NCBI RefSeq assembly: GCF_001690595.1
Contig: NZ_LZHH01000109.1
Location: 1 to 64,000, forward strand
Length of the DNA stretch: 64,000 nt
From: Gilliamella sp. Choc5-1
GTDB lineage: Bacteria > Pseudomonadota > Gammaproteobacteria > Enterobacterales > Orbaceae
Reading direction: 5' to 3'
Below, piece by piece: positions 1 through 9,114 of the stretch; position 1 is the stretch's first letter, and each line of letters begins with the position of its first letter. The notes beneath the pieces are model-generated. The model saw only the letters and a list, made by a program, of their open reading frames with translations, was not told the DNA's origin and searched no databases. A program made the translations under genes and the position numbers.

Positions 1-270
1 AACTCGATGTTGCCCATAAGCTGGATATTCATAGGCCATATTGACAACGGCTTGTTCTATATGTGGCTCTACCCGATTTTTTTCGATAGGCTTTTTACGA
101 CTGATTTCTTGAAGCGCAAGCTCACCACTTTGCTCATACAGTTTTTTAAAGCGATAATAGCTATCTCGACTGTATCCCATGACTTTGCAAGCTTGTTGAA
201 CGTTACCGAGTTGCTTAGCTAATTCTAGTAGTCCTAATTTAGGTTTAATGATTTTGGCGGTTTGATTCAT
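1..270 (-). CDS. IS481-family transposase, N-terminal part (partial)
   Basis: The frame is open from an ATG at 268-270 to the window edge, giving the first 90 residues. It contains a helix-turn-helix with the signature [11 protein letters not shown] at about residues 37-47, followed by [10 protein letters not shown]. This is typical of the N-terminal DNA-binding region of IS481/IS3-type DDE transposases. The catalytic core would lie outside the window. A GGAGAGG-type ribosome binding site precedes the start. Whether the element is intact cannot be judged. Confidence 0.82.
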   Translation of the reverse strand, partial: MNQTAKIIKPKLGLLELAKQLGNVQQACKVMGYSRDSYYRFKKLYEQSGELALQEISRKKPIEKNRVEPHIEQAVVNMAYEYPAYGQHRV

Positions 271-332
271 TTCTGCCTCTCCTTTTTGTGTTATAAAATA
301 ACTCAATGTCAGATTAAGTAAAGACTATTACA
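1..332 (-). mobile_element. Right end of an IS481-like insertion sequence, cut by the window edge
   Basis: A partial transposase gene (1-270) reads leftward out of the window. Outside its start codon lies a candidate terminal repeat. Read from the outside on the minus strand, the element would begin TGTAATAGTC at about position 332, which resembles IS481-family ends (recalled, not compared). Only one end is visible, so neither the paired inverted repeat nor a target-site duplication can be checked. Confidence 0.7.
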
Positions 333-545
333 CATTATTATTTTTAATAGCATAACGTTCACAGCTGTATAACAGCTTAATTTTATTTAAAATCATTAAA
401 TTAAAAATAAAACCAATATTATACTGTTTGATTTTTTTATATTGAAATGCACCATTAGTTGAGTGCATTAAACAAGGACGATGAATATGTGTAATTGTGG
501 CACAATGTAAAAAACAAAAGAGTTTGACAGTTAATTGTGAAAAAA

Positions 546-1412
546 CTATTTGCACATTAACTTACTATGATATTGTCGACGATACTGTGTTGGTGTTCGT
601 TCTGTCTTTTTTTTAAAAATCCGACAAAAATAATTACTATCTTTAAACCCCGATGCTAGAGCAATTTCTTTTATATTTAGATCATAATCCTTTAATAGCG
701 ATTTTGCATATTCTAAGCGAATATGATTTAGATATTCATTTAGCCCTATTTTTCCCTCGCTTTGAAATAGATGTGATAAGTAATTGGGTGAAATGTAAAA
801 CATATTAGCTAAAAAGTCGCGTGTAATATCCTCACGAAAGTGAGTATCAATATATTGGCGAATGGCTTCATATAGGCAAGTAGTTTTGGATGATGTTTTG
901 ATATTGATATTTAACAAATCGAGTGTGTTGCTAAGTAAACTGTGAATAAGGTAGTAAGCAGTTTGATTTTGTTTACATGATTGGTTTTGCCAGATAAGTT
1001 CGGTCAGAGTTTGAATAATAAATGTACCAACCCGTGGACCACGTCTTGGTGTGTTGATTTGTTCAAGCGGAATTAGTTGTGTGCCATCCCAATGCAATAG
1101 GCTTATACCAATTTGTTGTTTATCAAATAAGATGTTTAATAAAGTAACAGGGCTTGTCCAAATGGGTTTGTTCCAGCTTTGAGCGGAAATATATAAAAGA
1201 TCATTAATTGATAATATTTTTTCAATAACTTTGCCATTACTATCCGCCCATAGCATCTGTTGCTTTCCTTCTAATATAATTTCAATTCTAGGAAAGTTGA
1301 CTTGGTAGGCAAGTGAAGGCGGACAAGCATTACTATTGGCAAAATAGATATGATTGATTGACTCTTGGTTATTGACTAGTTTGGCTAGTTTTTCGTTAAT
1401 GATTTTTGTCAT
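546..1412 (-). CDS. yijO: AraC-family transcriptional regulator, YijO type
   Basis: A 288-residue regulator with an N-terminal sensing domain and a C-terminal pair of AraC helix-turn-helix motifs (about residues 185-285). The second motif contains the classic IALASGFKDSNYFCRIFKKK followed by TPTQYRRQYH. Recalled E. coli YijO shares distinctive blocks: YFANSN near the N-terminus, RRGPR in the linker and ISPNYLSHLFQ in the first motif. In E. coli yijO lies in the chromosomal region of fsaB. Here it is divergent from an fsa gene, 296 bp away, which supports both identification and a possible regulatory link. The ligand and targets are unknown. Confidence 0.82.
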   Translation of the reverse strand: MTKIINEKLAKLVNNQESINHIYFANSNACPPSLAYQVNFPRIEIILEGKQQMLWADSNGKVIEKILSINDLLYISAQSWNKPIWTSPVTLLNILFDKQQIGISLLHWDGTQLIPLEQINTPRRGPRVGTFIIQTLTELIWQNQSCKQNQTAYYLIHSLLSNTLDLLNINIKTSSKTTCLYEAIRQYIDTHFREDITRDFLANMFYISPNYLSHLFQSEGKIGLNEYLNHIRLEYAKSLLKDYDLNIKEIALASGFKDSNYFCRIFKKKTERTPTQYRRQYHSKLMCK

Positions 1413-1532
1413 AAATTAAGTTAATGATAAATCAAGTGTGTACTATCGTTTAGATTATATACGCATATGGAAAAGATGAAAATAAGTATAAATTTTTCTT
1501 TTATTTAATAAGTTAATGTTAATTTTTCGTTG

Positions 1533-1548
1533 TGTGATCTAAATCTCA
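1533..1548 (+). promoter_or_regulatory. Candidate CRP-binding site in the yijO-fsa intergenic region
   Basis: TGTGA-TCTAAA-TCTCA matches the CRP consensus TGTGA-N6-TCACA at nine of ten conserved positions. It lies about 160 bp upstream of the fsa start, between divergent genes, so it could serve either. It is a sequence match only. Confidence 0.45.
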
Positions 1549-1708
1549 ATTTCTTATTTAGCGTACAAAAATCCAGTAAATGACAAAATTGTCTTCTAGG
1601 CGGTTGGATCTGTTTTTTTTACTATAGCTGTAACGCAAAATTTGTAATACAAAGAGCGTTATATGTATACGTTAATAGATATTTGTTGGTTTTAGCTAGG
1701 AGTTAACC

Positions 1709-2371
1709 ATGGAATTATATTTAGATACCGCCGATCTTGTCGCCATTAAACGTTTAGCTAAGGTGTTACCTATTAGTGGGGTTACCACTAATCCAAGCAT
1801 TGTAGCAAAATCGGGCAAGCCAATTTTTTCGTTATTAGATGAATTACAGGAAGTATTGGGTTCAGATAAAGTACTATTTGCTCAGGTACTTTCAAGTAAT
1901 GCTGATGAAATGATAAAAGAAGCTCATCAGCTTAGAAAAGCAGTACCATCGATTGTGACTAAAATTCCTGTTAATGCTCAAGGATTGATTGCAATTAAAG
2001 AATTAACCCAGCAAGGAATTCCAACTTTGGGAACGGCTGTTTATGGAGCAGGGCAGGGGTTTTTAGCTGCATTAGCTGGGGCTAAATATATTGCACCTTA
2101 TGTTAATCGCATTGATGCACAAGGTGGAAATAGTAAAGATACAGTACTAGAATTACAAAAATTGTTAAATTTGCATTGTCCACAATCAATGGTGTTAGCC
2201 GCAAGCTTTAAAACACCACGCCAAGCGTTAGACTGTATGCTTGCAGGGTGTAGGGCTATCACCTTACCTGTCGATGTTGCAGAGCTTTTTATTTCAGATC
2301 CTGCTGTTGATGCGGCAATTGCTAAGTTTGATCAAGATTGGTGTGAAGCTTTTGGATCGTTAGCATTTTAA
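1709..2371 (+). CDS. fsa: Fructose-6-phosphate aldolase (FSA)
   Basis: A class I aldolase of the transaldolase superfamily. In E. coli FsaA/FsaB it reversibly cleaves fructose 6-phosphate to dihydroxyacetone and glyceraldehyde 3-phosphate, and also makes aldols from other small ketones. At 220 residues it has the short FSA length rather than the roughly 315 of TalB. The N-terminus [17 protein letters not shown] at residues 24-31 and the Schiff-base lysine K85 in VTKIPVN are all present. The start has a strong AGGAG ribosome binding site. A terminator hairpin follows, so it is probably monocistronic. FsaA and FsaB cannot be told apart by eye. Confidence 0.93.
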   Translation: MELYLDTADLVAIKRLAKVLPISGVTTNPSIVAKSGKPIFSLLDELQEVLGSDKVLFAQVLSSNADEMIKEAHQLRKAVPSIVTKIPVNAQGLIAIKELTQQGIPTLGTAVYGAGQGFLAALAGAKYIAPYVNRIDAQGGNSKDTVLELQKLLNLHCPQSMVLAASFKTPRQALDCMLAGCRAITLPVDVAELFISDPAVDAAIAKFDQDWCEAFGSLAF

Positions 2372-2404
2372 GTTTGTTTATTTATTGATTGATATTTGTT
2401 GAAT

Positions 2405-2445
2405 CTTGTTCCATCGTTTTAATGATGGAACAAGTTACCTATTTT
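2405..2445 (+). terminator. Rho-independent terminator of fsa
   Basis: The arms CTTGTTCCATC (2405-2415) and GATGGAACAAG (2424-2434) form a perfect 11-bp stem with an 8-nt loop. A T-rich stretch follows a few bases later. It lies 33 bp after the fsa stop. Confidence 0.75.
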
Positions 2446-2519
2446 TCAATTGTAAAAATAGCATCACTCTAACATTTTTTGTTGTATGATGTTTTCAAGT
2501 ATTAAAAATATAAGAATTG

Positions 2520-3332
2520 ATGGCTATGGATGAAAAAAAACAAAAAATCAAACTAAACAAAAAAGTCATTGTTAATTCATTATTAACAGTATTAAAAGTA
2601 GAAAAAATTTCACCTAGTTTTATTCGTGTGCAGTTTAGTAGCGATAAATCATTTGATACTAATCCATTATGGATTTGCCCTTATTTAAAGTTGTTATTTC
2701 CTGATCCTTTAACTGGCACAATTGCGTTTCCTAAGCTTGATGATAATAATAAAATTGCTATTGACGATAAGTTACGTCAGCTAGTGCGTAGTTATAGTGT
2801 GCGTGAATTTGATAGCGTAACTAGTCAATTTTTTGTTGATTTTGCTATTCATGATACCGGATTGGCTTCAGTGTGGTCGCAAAAGGCTAAAATTGGTGAT
2901 CAAATTGGTTTGATTAGTATTGCTAGTAAGTTACAGTTTACTGATGATTGTTTGGTGTTAATGGGGGATATTTCGGCTGTACCTGCTATTTGTTATACGC
3001 TTGAACATCTTCCTAAAATGCAAAAAGCATTTGCTTTTATTGAGGTTAATCATAAAAATGACATGGTGTCGTTGCCCGATAATAAAAATGTTGAGGTTCA
3101 CTGGTTTGTGAAAAATACAGATATTCCTTACCAATTAGTTGATGCGGTAATGAATGTTGATTTATTAGGGCATGATAAGCTGTTGTTTTGGGGCGGAATG
3201 GAGCGTTCGTTGGCGCAATCTATTCGTCAAGCAGTTAAGAATAAATATACTCATTTGTCGCCTGATGCTTTTCAGATTACGAGTTATTGGCGAGAAGGTT
3301 TTGCCGAAGGTGAATTTAAACATCGTGAATAA
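2520..3332 (+). CDS. Siderophore-interacting / ferric-siderophore reductase family flavoprotein
   Basis: About 270 residues with the fold markers of the SIP family (ViuB, YqjH). The FAD-binding motif RSYSVREF is followed by VDFAIHDTGLASVW, corresponding to the family's HGDxGPAxxW element, and then by a C-terminal NAD(P)H-domain region. Family members reduce ferric siderophores in the cytoplasm to release iron. The frame also offers a TTG at 2517 and an ATG at 2526; I chose the first ATG at 2520, and only weak AAGAA purines precede any of them. acpH starts 12 bp after the stop, so the two are probably co-transcribed. I saw no clear Fur box upstream. Confidence 0.82.
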   Translation: MAMDEKKQKIKLNKKVIVNSLLTVLKVEKISPSFIRVQFSSDKSFDTNPLWICPYLKLLFPDPLTGTIAFPKLDDNNKIAIDDKLRQLVRSYSVREFDSVTSQFFVDFAIHDTGLASVWSQKAKIGDQIGLISIASKLQFTDDCLVLMGDISAVPAICYTLEHLPKMQKAFAFIEVNHKNDMVSLPDNKNVEVHWFVKNTDIPYQLVDAVMNVDLLGHDKLLFWGGMERSLAQSIRQAVKNKYTHLSPDAFQITSYWREGFAEGEFKHRE

Positions 3333-3344
3333 TTAATTATTTTT

Positions 3345-3926
3345 ATGAATATTCTTGCTCATTTGCATTTGGCAACATTAGCTAATAGTTCGTTAATTGG
3401 TAATACCGTAGCGGATTTTATTAAAGGCGATCCTTATTTAGTTTATGGCTGCAATATTGCTGATGGTATTATGTTGCATCGTAAAATCGACAGTTTGACT
3501 GATAATCTATTTGAAGTTAAGCAAGCTAAATTGCTATTTCGAAAATCACATCAGCGTGTTGCCCCCATTACATTAGATATTGTTTGGGATCACTTTTTGT
3601 CAAAACATTGGGCTAAATATGGACTATTGAAAAGTGTGGCTGAATTTAATCAAACAACCAAAGCTCTTATCCAACCTTATATTACAGTTTATCCTGTCGA
3701 TTATCAGCATTTTATGAATGCAATGTGGCAAGAGGAGTGGCTTGTAAATTATGCTTTTATTGATTTTGTTGGTGATGTATTAAGAGGTATGGCAAAGAGA
3801 CGACCAAAATTATCTTTATTAAAAGAAACGATCGTTGATATTAAACAAAATTATGTGCAATTAGAATCGTTGTTTTTTTTGTTATATCCTAAAATCTGTC
3901 TGGCGGTAAAAGATCGTATTGGCTGA
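3345..3926 (+). CDS. acpH: Acyl carrier protein phosphodiesterase (ACP hydrolyase)
   Basis: AcpH removes the 4'-phosphopantetheine arm from holo-ACP, converting it to apo-ACP in the cytoplasm. The protein has 193 residues, the normal family length. It opens with the diagnostic MNILAHLHLA, followed by GNTVADFIKGD (residues 19-29) and an HRKIDSLTD block near residue 45, which carry metal-binding His/Asp residues of this HD-like family. It lies 12 bp behind the SIP-family gene and shares no obvious pathway with it. A 16-bp perfect hairpin follows in the convergent intergenic space. Confidence 0.92.
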   Translation: MNILAHLHLATLANSSLIGNTVADFIKGDPYLVYGCNIADGIMLHRKIDSLTDNLFEVKQAKLLFRKSHQRVAPITLDIVWDHFLSKHWAKYGLLKSVAEFNQTTKALIQPYITVYPVDYQHFMNAMWQEEWLVNYAFIDFVGDVLRGMAKRRPKLSLLKETIVDIKQNYVQLESLFFLLYPKICLAVKDRIG

Positions 3927-3934
3927 ATTAGGGG

Positions 3935-3980
3935 CGCTATCGAATTTAAATCGTTGTACTTGAGTTTAAATTCGATAGCG
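3935..3980. terminator. Perfect 16-bp hairpin between convergent genes
   Basis: CGCTATCGAATTTAAA (3935-3950) pairs perfectly with TTTAAATTCGATAGCG (3965-3980) around a 14-nt loop. It sits between acpH (plus) and the esterase-like gene (minus). It lacks a T-tract on either side, so a transcript-end role is inferred from location alone. Confidence 0.5.
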
Positions 3981-3997
3981 AGTTAGTATAAAGCCTA

Positions 3998-6169
3998 TTA
4001 ATTAGGTAGTATTAAGTTGCCCTCGTTTTTTTGAATAATTTCTTTGCTATTTGGCAATTGTTTTATCGGCTGTAGGGTTTTGTCAGTTAATGGTAGGGCA
4101 TAACCACTTTTGCCACCACGTGCTTTGGTATGTACAACTTGGCTTACTGGTAGCGTAGCGTTGTTGGTTAAGTTAGCCCATAACCACTCGATGGCATCTT
4201 CTCCATAATAATCAATGGGTAGTAATGTGTTGTCAAATGGCGCTCTGCCGTCTAAGTAGCTTGCGTTTTCTACTTCAATATATCGCAGTTGTGATTGTTT
4301 ACCTTCTACCAAACTGTTTAATGCAACATAAGCGCGCGATGTATAGTTTGGTAATTGTTTAACATTATTCCGACCATGGACAATAAAGGTTTTTATACCG
4401 TGTAAGTTACCGGATGACATAACTTGTTTTATGCCTTGTTCAACGCGAGGTTCTTGTGACTTTTTATAGACACAAATTGCCCCAGTAGTGCCATAATCAA
4501 CTGTGTTTTTTGATTGTGAACTTGAGTAAAATTCGCGCCTTGGTGTATTAAGATCGTTATTTTCAACCAGATCCAAAATTGTTGCATTATCTCCATTCCA
4601 AAGTGGTAAATGACCATTTGCCATTCCCCAGATCTGTTCAAATGAGATCTCTTTTAATGGTGCTACTTTACCACTGTAGTAAATAGGTGTTTGTTGCGTA
4701 CTGGCTACTGAAAAATCACACATGTTTTCAGTGACATCATATTTGCCATAAGCACTAATGTATTGATATGGTAGGCCGATGGATTCGGTATAATAGAAAT
4801 ATGGTAGTTGAATGTCCATGTCTGGTGTCCAGCCATTTTTGTGCAGTTTTTCTAGCGCTTCTTCAGGCGTGCCTTTTGTAAGTAATTTTTCTTTTTTTAG
4901 TGCATTACAACGTTCTTGCGAATAAAGGAAATAATTTGCATAAGGTACATAATCGTCATCTTTATTAGGTTTTATTGCAGGGATTGCACACGGTATATAT
5001 AAAGCACCGTAAGCACTGTAATTGGCAATAGATTTTTCTTCTAATTTTTGTGAGAAGTCATTACCTATTTTTAATGTGAGTTCAGCGTTATTAAGATTTG
5101 GTTGAATTTGCGGATTGACTGCCACAATGCCATCAATTAGGTTTTGGTCATCTAATTCGCCGGCTTTTAGGGCTGCTCCACCGCCATCACTTGCACCGTA
5201 CACTAAAACAAGGGTATTATCTTTGTTGTAGATAATTTGTTGATTGGTTGAAAACATGCTATTGAGTTCATAAAAGGCAAATTCAATGGATTTTAATACA
5301 TGTACCCCCCAGCGTGCTTCAGCATTTAGTTTTGAGTGTAGTTGTTTGATCGCGTAGCGATGAGGGTATTTTTTGATGTATTGTTCTCTATCTTTTATCG
5401 AAGGGCTAAATAAAATATTACCACTGTTTACTTCTCCCCATACGGTAAAACCAAGATTGCGTTCGATATCATAAATGCCATTACCTAAACCTTTGTCATT
5501 ATATACTACTGCGCAATTATGGCGAAGTCCCCATAATCCACGAATTTGTACATCTTTGACATTTAATATCCCATCTGAGTCGATAGCAGGAACAGCAACA
5601 ATGCAGGGTTTATCCTTATTAAAGTCAAGTGGAATTTGTAACAGCATGCCAACACCATCTTCTCTTTGTAGGGCGGTTATTTCAGTACCTGCAATTTTGC
5701 CGTCAAATAAGGGGGTCAATTCTTGTTTTCTAAAACCAAATAATGTGCCTTCACCAATTTTGGTGTTAATATAGCGATTTAGCTTTGCTTGCCGACGCTC
5801 TTCAAAGTTTGGCTTTTTGGGTATTTCCACTTTTGGTGTAATGATACTTGTTGATAACGGAGTAAAGCCAAGACCAGCAGTAACAAGATCATTATCATCA
5901 CCATTATAATAAACCAACGAACTGCGAGCTAACCACTTTGGCTTTTTTATAGTGTTATCAATATCAGGGGAACTATCATTATTAGCATTGCTATCGATTG
6001 TCGATGTAGGTAGTTCAACTTGAGGTGTAGAGGTATTATTTGTGCTAGTTACTTTTGTACTTTCGTCTATTTTTGACGATTTTGCAGGAGCGCACTCCAC
6101 CACGATAGGCATAGTGATAGCAGAAAAAAATATTAATGAGGTTAATGTTTTTATCTTTATCTGTTTCAT
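3998..6169 (-). CDS. Exported 3-hydroxybutyrate-oligomer-hydrolase-like alpha/beta hydrolase
   Basis: About 723 residues with a Sec signal peptide (charged MKQIKIK, hydrophobic stretch, then ECAPA). A low-complexity Ser/Thr/Asn linker runs to about residue 75 before the globular part. The nucleophile elbow is VYGASDGGGAALKAGE, with Ser about residue 327, followed by LIDGIVAVNPQIQP. This pattern resembles the 3-hydroxybutyrate oligomer hydrolase family (PF10605). Other candidate triad residues (HGRNN and DGRAPFD near the C-terminus) are seen but unproven. I use the ATG at 6169, which has a GGA at suitable distance and gives a canonical signal peptide; an upstream ATG at 6181 is possible. The substrate is unknown and could be another ester. 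Confidence 0.6.
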   Translation of the reverse strand: MKQIKIKTLTSLIFFSAITMPIVVECAPAKSSKIDESTKVTSTNNTSTPQVELPTSTIDSNANNDSSPDIDNTIKKPKWLARSSLVYYNGDDNDLVTAGLGFTPLSTSIITPKVEIPKKPNFEERRQAKLNRYINTKIGEGTLFGFRKQELTPLFDGKIAGTEITALQREDGVGMLLQIPLDFNKDKPCIVAVPAIDSDGILNVKDVQIRGLWGLRHNCAVVYNDKGLGNGIYDIERNLGFTVWGEVNSGNILFSPSIKDREQYIKKYPHRYAIKQLHSKLNAEARWGVHVLKSIEFAFYELNSMFSTNQQIIYNKDNTLVLVYGASDGGGAALKAGELDDQNLIDGIVAVNPQIQPNLNNAELTLKIGNDFSQKLEEKSIANYSAYGALYIPCAIPAIKPNKDDDYVPYANYFLYSQERCNALKKEKLLTKGTPEEALEKLHKNGWTPDMDIQLPYFYYTESIGLPYQYISAYGKYDVTENMCDFSVASTQQTPIYYSGKVAPLKEISFEQIWGMANGHLPLWNGDNATILDLVENNDLNTPRREFYSSSQSKNTVDYGTTGAICVYKKSQEPRVEQGIKQVMSSGNLHGIKTFIVHGRNNVKQLPNYTSRAYVALNSLVEGKQSQLRYIEVENASYLDGRAPFDNTLLPIDYYGEDAIEWLWANLTNNATLPVSQVVHTKARGGKSGYALPLTDKTLQPIKQLPNSKEIIQKNEGNLILPN

Positions 6170-6215
6170 TTTTAATTCCATTACAATGATATTCAGCTAG
6201 ATTTGATTATATTTT

Positions 6216-6240
6216 GCTAAAAAGTGGCTTGTCCACTGGT
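6216..6240 (-). terminator. Short terminator downstream of ilvY
   Basis: On the minus strand AGTGG-ACAAG-CCACT forms a short stem followed directly by TTTTT. It lies about 60 bp after the ilvY stop and before the next minus-strand gene. Confidence 0.5.
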
Positions 6241-6300
6241 TATTTAACATCCCTATTATTGGTGTTATTTTATTTAGGTATGATTATACAAGATATTTTG

Positions 6301-7203
6301 TTATTTGTTATTGGGTAAATTTAGATTACAAATTTCCCAAAAAGTGGCAATGATTTTTTCAGACAAGCGTCTTTTTTGTACACAAATACCAACATCAAAG
6401 GGTTCCATTAAGTTAGTAGACCATTCAGTTATGCGATCTTTTATGCGTTCTGGGCTGTTGTCCATCACAACTTTTGGCAGTAAAGCGACCCCACAGCCTA
6501 AAGCCACCATCGATACAATCGCTTCATGTCCTGCAACGGTTGCATAGATTTTGGGATTGGTGATTTTTCTTTGTTTGAACCATAAATCAATGCGATGGCG
6601 GCTTGGTCCATGTTCTGGCAATATAAAGGGAATATTGTGCCAGTCAGGCTGTTTTTGATGTAATTTGTCACTAAATGCGCTATTAAGTTTAGGAATCAGC
6701 AAGACCATTTCAATTTCGCCAAATTTTAAAAACTCAATACCTGTAGGGAGCTGCTTTGGTTTGCCTGCTATAGCTAAATCGGCTTCATTTGCTTGTATTT
6801 TTTTTACGGCGTCAGCTGCATCACCCGTTGATAGTTTGATTTCAACCAGCGGATAGTGGATCCTAAAGCGATCAAGTATTTCAGGTAGATGGCTATATGC
6901 AGCGGTGACTGAACAAAAGAGAGTAAGTTCACCGACAAGCTGTTGGTTAGATTGATCTAAATCATATTTTAGTTGTTGGTGCATGTTTATTACTTGTTGA
7001 GCAAAACGTTTAACTTTTTCGCCCTCCGAAGTGATTTGTACTTGCCTATTGTCGCGAATAAATAGCGGGTGACCAAAATGTTCTTCAAGTCGTTGGATCT
7101 GCCTTGATAAGGTTGATGGACTAACATGCATAGCATTTGCCGTTATACCAAAGTGACAGGTTTTGCATAAATGTAAGTACAGTTTTAAATCACGAATATT
7201 CAT
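6301..7203 (-). CDS. ilvY: LysR-family regulator of acetohydroxyacid isomeroreductase, IlvY
   Basis: IlvY activates ilvC in response to acetolactate or acetohydroxybutyrate in E. coli. The N-terminal LysR helix-turn-helix contains AMHVSPSTLSRQIQRLEE. The effector domain keeps IlvY-specific strings such as FCSVTAAYSHLP, KLSTGDAADA and VSMVALGCGVALLP. The frame is open further upstream, but homology begins at MNIRDLKLYLHL. I therefore start at the ATG at 7203, giving 300 residues instead of 372. The usual divergent partner ilvC is absent; prfC starts divergently 204 bp away. It may act on a distant ilvC or on itself. Confidence 0.9.
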   Translation of the reverse strand: MNIRDLKLYLHLCKTCHFGITANAMHVSPSTLSRQIQRLEEHFGHPLFIRDNRQVQITSEGEKVKRFAQQVINMHQQLKYDLDQSNQQLVGELTLFCSVTAAYSHLPEILDRFRIHYPLVEIKLSTGDAADAVKKIQANEADLAIAGKPKQLPTGIEFLKFGEIEMVLLIPKLNSAFSDKLHQKQPDWHNIPFILPEHGPSRHRIDLWFKQRKITNPKIYATVAGHEAIVSMVALGCGVALLPKVVMDNSPERIKDRITEWSTNLMEPFDVGICVQKRRLSEKIIATFWEICNLNLPNNK

Positions 7204-7407
7204 AGCAGATTCCAATTTTATACTTAAACGCATACTTTTCCTGAAACTTTTTGACAAGAAGCAGTAAATGTTGCATTGCTTATTAGGGAAGATATTATGC
7301 ATAGATAAATAAATAAGGCAAATTACGTTGCGTATTAAGGTTAATAGCAAAACAGGCAGATACCTGCTAGAATAGGTGATTATTTTTGTGTAGGTTAAAA
7401 CAGTTTT

Positions 7408-9000
7408 ATGACAGAACAAGCTTATTTAGACGAAGTTAATGCACGTCGCACTTTTGCAATTATTTCTCACCCCGATGCGGGTAAAACAACCATTACTGAA
7501 AAGGTATTGTTATTTGGTCATGCAATCCAAACAGCAGGTACAGTTAAAGGTCGCGGCGCTAATGCTCAGCATGCAAAATCTGACTGGATGGAGATGGAAA
7601 AGCAGCGTGGTATTTCAATTACTACCTCTGTGATGCAGTTTCCTTATAATGACTGTTTAGTTAATTTATTAGATACTCCAGGGCATGAGGACTTTTCTGA
7701 AGATACTTATCGTACGCTAACGGCGGTTGATAGTTGTTTAATGGTCATTGATGCTGCAAAAGGTGTTGAAGATCGTACACGCAAATTAATGGAAGTTACG
7801 CGATTACGCAATACCCCAATTTTAACTTTTATGAATAAGTTAGACCGTGATATTCGTGATCCAATGGAATTGCTTGATGAAGTCGAAAATGAACTCAATA
7901 TAATGTGCGCGCCTATTACTTGGCCAATTGGTTGTGGAAAATTATTTAAAGGTGTTTACCATTTAGCTAAAGACGAAACTTACCTTTACCAATCAGGGCA
8001 AGGCCATACAATACAAGAAGTGCGAATTATTAAAGGGTTAAATAACCCTGATTTGGATTTAGCCGTCGGCGACGATCTAGCGCAGCAACTGCGTGAAGAA
8101 CTTGAATTAGTGCAAGGCGCATCAAACGAATTTGATTTAGATGCCTTTTTATCAGGCGATTTAACTCCTGTCTTTTTTGGTACTGCACTGGGTAATTTTG
8201 GTGTCGATCATATGCTTGATGGTTTAACTGCATGGGCACCAACGCCACAACCTCGTCAAACCGATAAGCGCGAAGTTGAATCATCAGAAGAAAAGTTCAG
8301 CGGCTTTGTGTTTAAAATTCAAGCAAACATGGATCCTAAACATCGTGACCGTGTGGCGTTTATGCGTATTGTATCGGGAAAATACGAAAAAGGCATGAAG
8401 TTACGCCATGTGCGTGTTGCGAAAGATATTAATATCTCTGATGCTTTAACGTTTATGGCCGGTGATCGTGAACATGTTGAAGAAGCCTATGCCGGTGATA
8501 TTATTGGTTTACATAATCATGGCACGATTCAAATAGGCGATACTTTTACACAAGGTGAAGATCTAAAATTTACAGGCATTCCTAACTTTGCGCCAGAACT
8601 GTTTCGCCGAATTCGCCTTAAGGATCCGCTTAAACAAAAGCAACTTTTAAAAGGACTGGTTCAACTTTCAGAAGAGGGCGCAGTACAAGTTTTCCGCCCA
8701 TTAGCCAATAATGACTTAATTGTGGGTGCTGTAGGGGTTTTACAGTTTGATGTGGTGGTTGCTCGATTAAAATCAGAGTATAACGTTGAAGCCATTTATG
8801 AGCCAGTTAATGTGACAACAGCGCGTTGGGTTGAGTGCTCAGATGTGAAAAAACTGGAAGAATTTAAACGCAAATGCGAACAGAATTTGGCATTAGATGG
8901 TGGTGATAACCTTTCTTATATTGCGCCAAGCATGGTTAATTTGAATTTGACGCAAGAAAGGTATCCTGATGTTGAATTTAGAAAAACTCGAGAGCATTAA
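7408..9000 (+). CDS. prfC: Peptide chain release factor 3 (RF3)
   Basis: RF3 is a translational GTPase that ejects RF1 and RF2 from the ribosome after peptide release. The P-loop SHPDAGKTT is at residues 20-28. It is followed by the switch region [23 protein letters not shown] and the guanine-specificity motif NKLD. Domain II and the RF3 C-terminal domain ([13 protein letters not shown]) follow. At 530 residues it has normal length. The start ATG has little Shine-Dalgarno sequence before it. It stands alone, divergent from ilvY. Confidence 0.97.
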   Translation: MTEQAYLDEVNARRTFAIISHPDAGKTTITEKVLLFGHAIQTAGTVKGRGANAQHAKSDWMEMEKQRGISITTSVMQFPYNDCLVNLLDTPGHEDFSEDTYRTLTAVDSCLMVIDAAKGVEDRTRKLMEVTRLRNTPILTFMNKLDRDIRDPMELLDEVENELNIMCAPITWPIGCGKLFKGVYHLAKDETYLYQSGQGHTIQEVRIIKGLNNPDLDLAVGDDLAQQLREELELVQGASNEFDLDAFLSGDLTPVFFGTALGNFGVDHMLDGLTAWAPTPQPRQTDKREVESSEEKFSGFVFKIQANMDPKHRDRVAFMRIVSGKYEKGMKLRHVRVAKDINISDALTFMAGDREHVEEAYAGDIIGLHNHGTIQIGDTFTQGEDLKFTGIPNFAPELFRRIRLKDPLKQKQLLKGLVQLSEEGAVQVFRPLANNDLIVGAVGVLQFDVVVARLKSEYNVEAIYEPVNVTTARWVECSDVKKLEEFKRKCEQNLALDGGDNLSYIAPSMVNLNLTQERYPDVEFRKTREH

Positions 9001-9114
9001 ATTTTTTATTTTTTAATTACGGACTTTATTAAGATATATTCGTAAAGATACATTCGTATTTTGGTAAAATTACTTTTGTATTATTTTTAAAACTGAGTTG
9101 AGCGAGCAGATATT

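Noticed and set aside
328..555. 75-codon minus-strand frame between the IS end and the AraC gene
   Set aside because: It has no ribosome binding site, a composition unlike coding regions, and it overlaps the end of yijO and the IS edge. It is probably chance in AT-rich DNA.
7204..7419. 72-residue N-terminal extension of IlvY
   Set aside because: The extension does not match LysR proteins. Homology starts at the ATG at 7203, and the longer form would overlap the prfC start.
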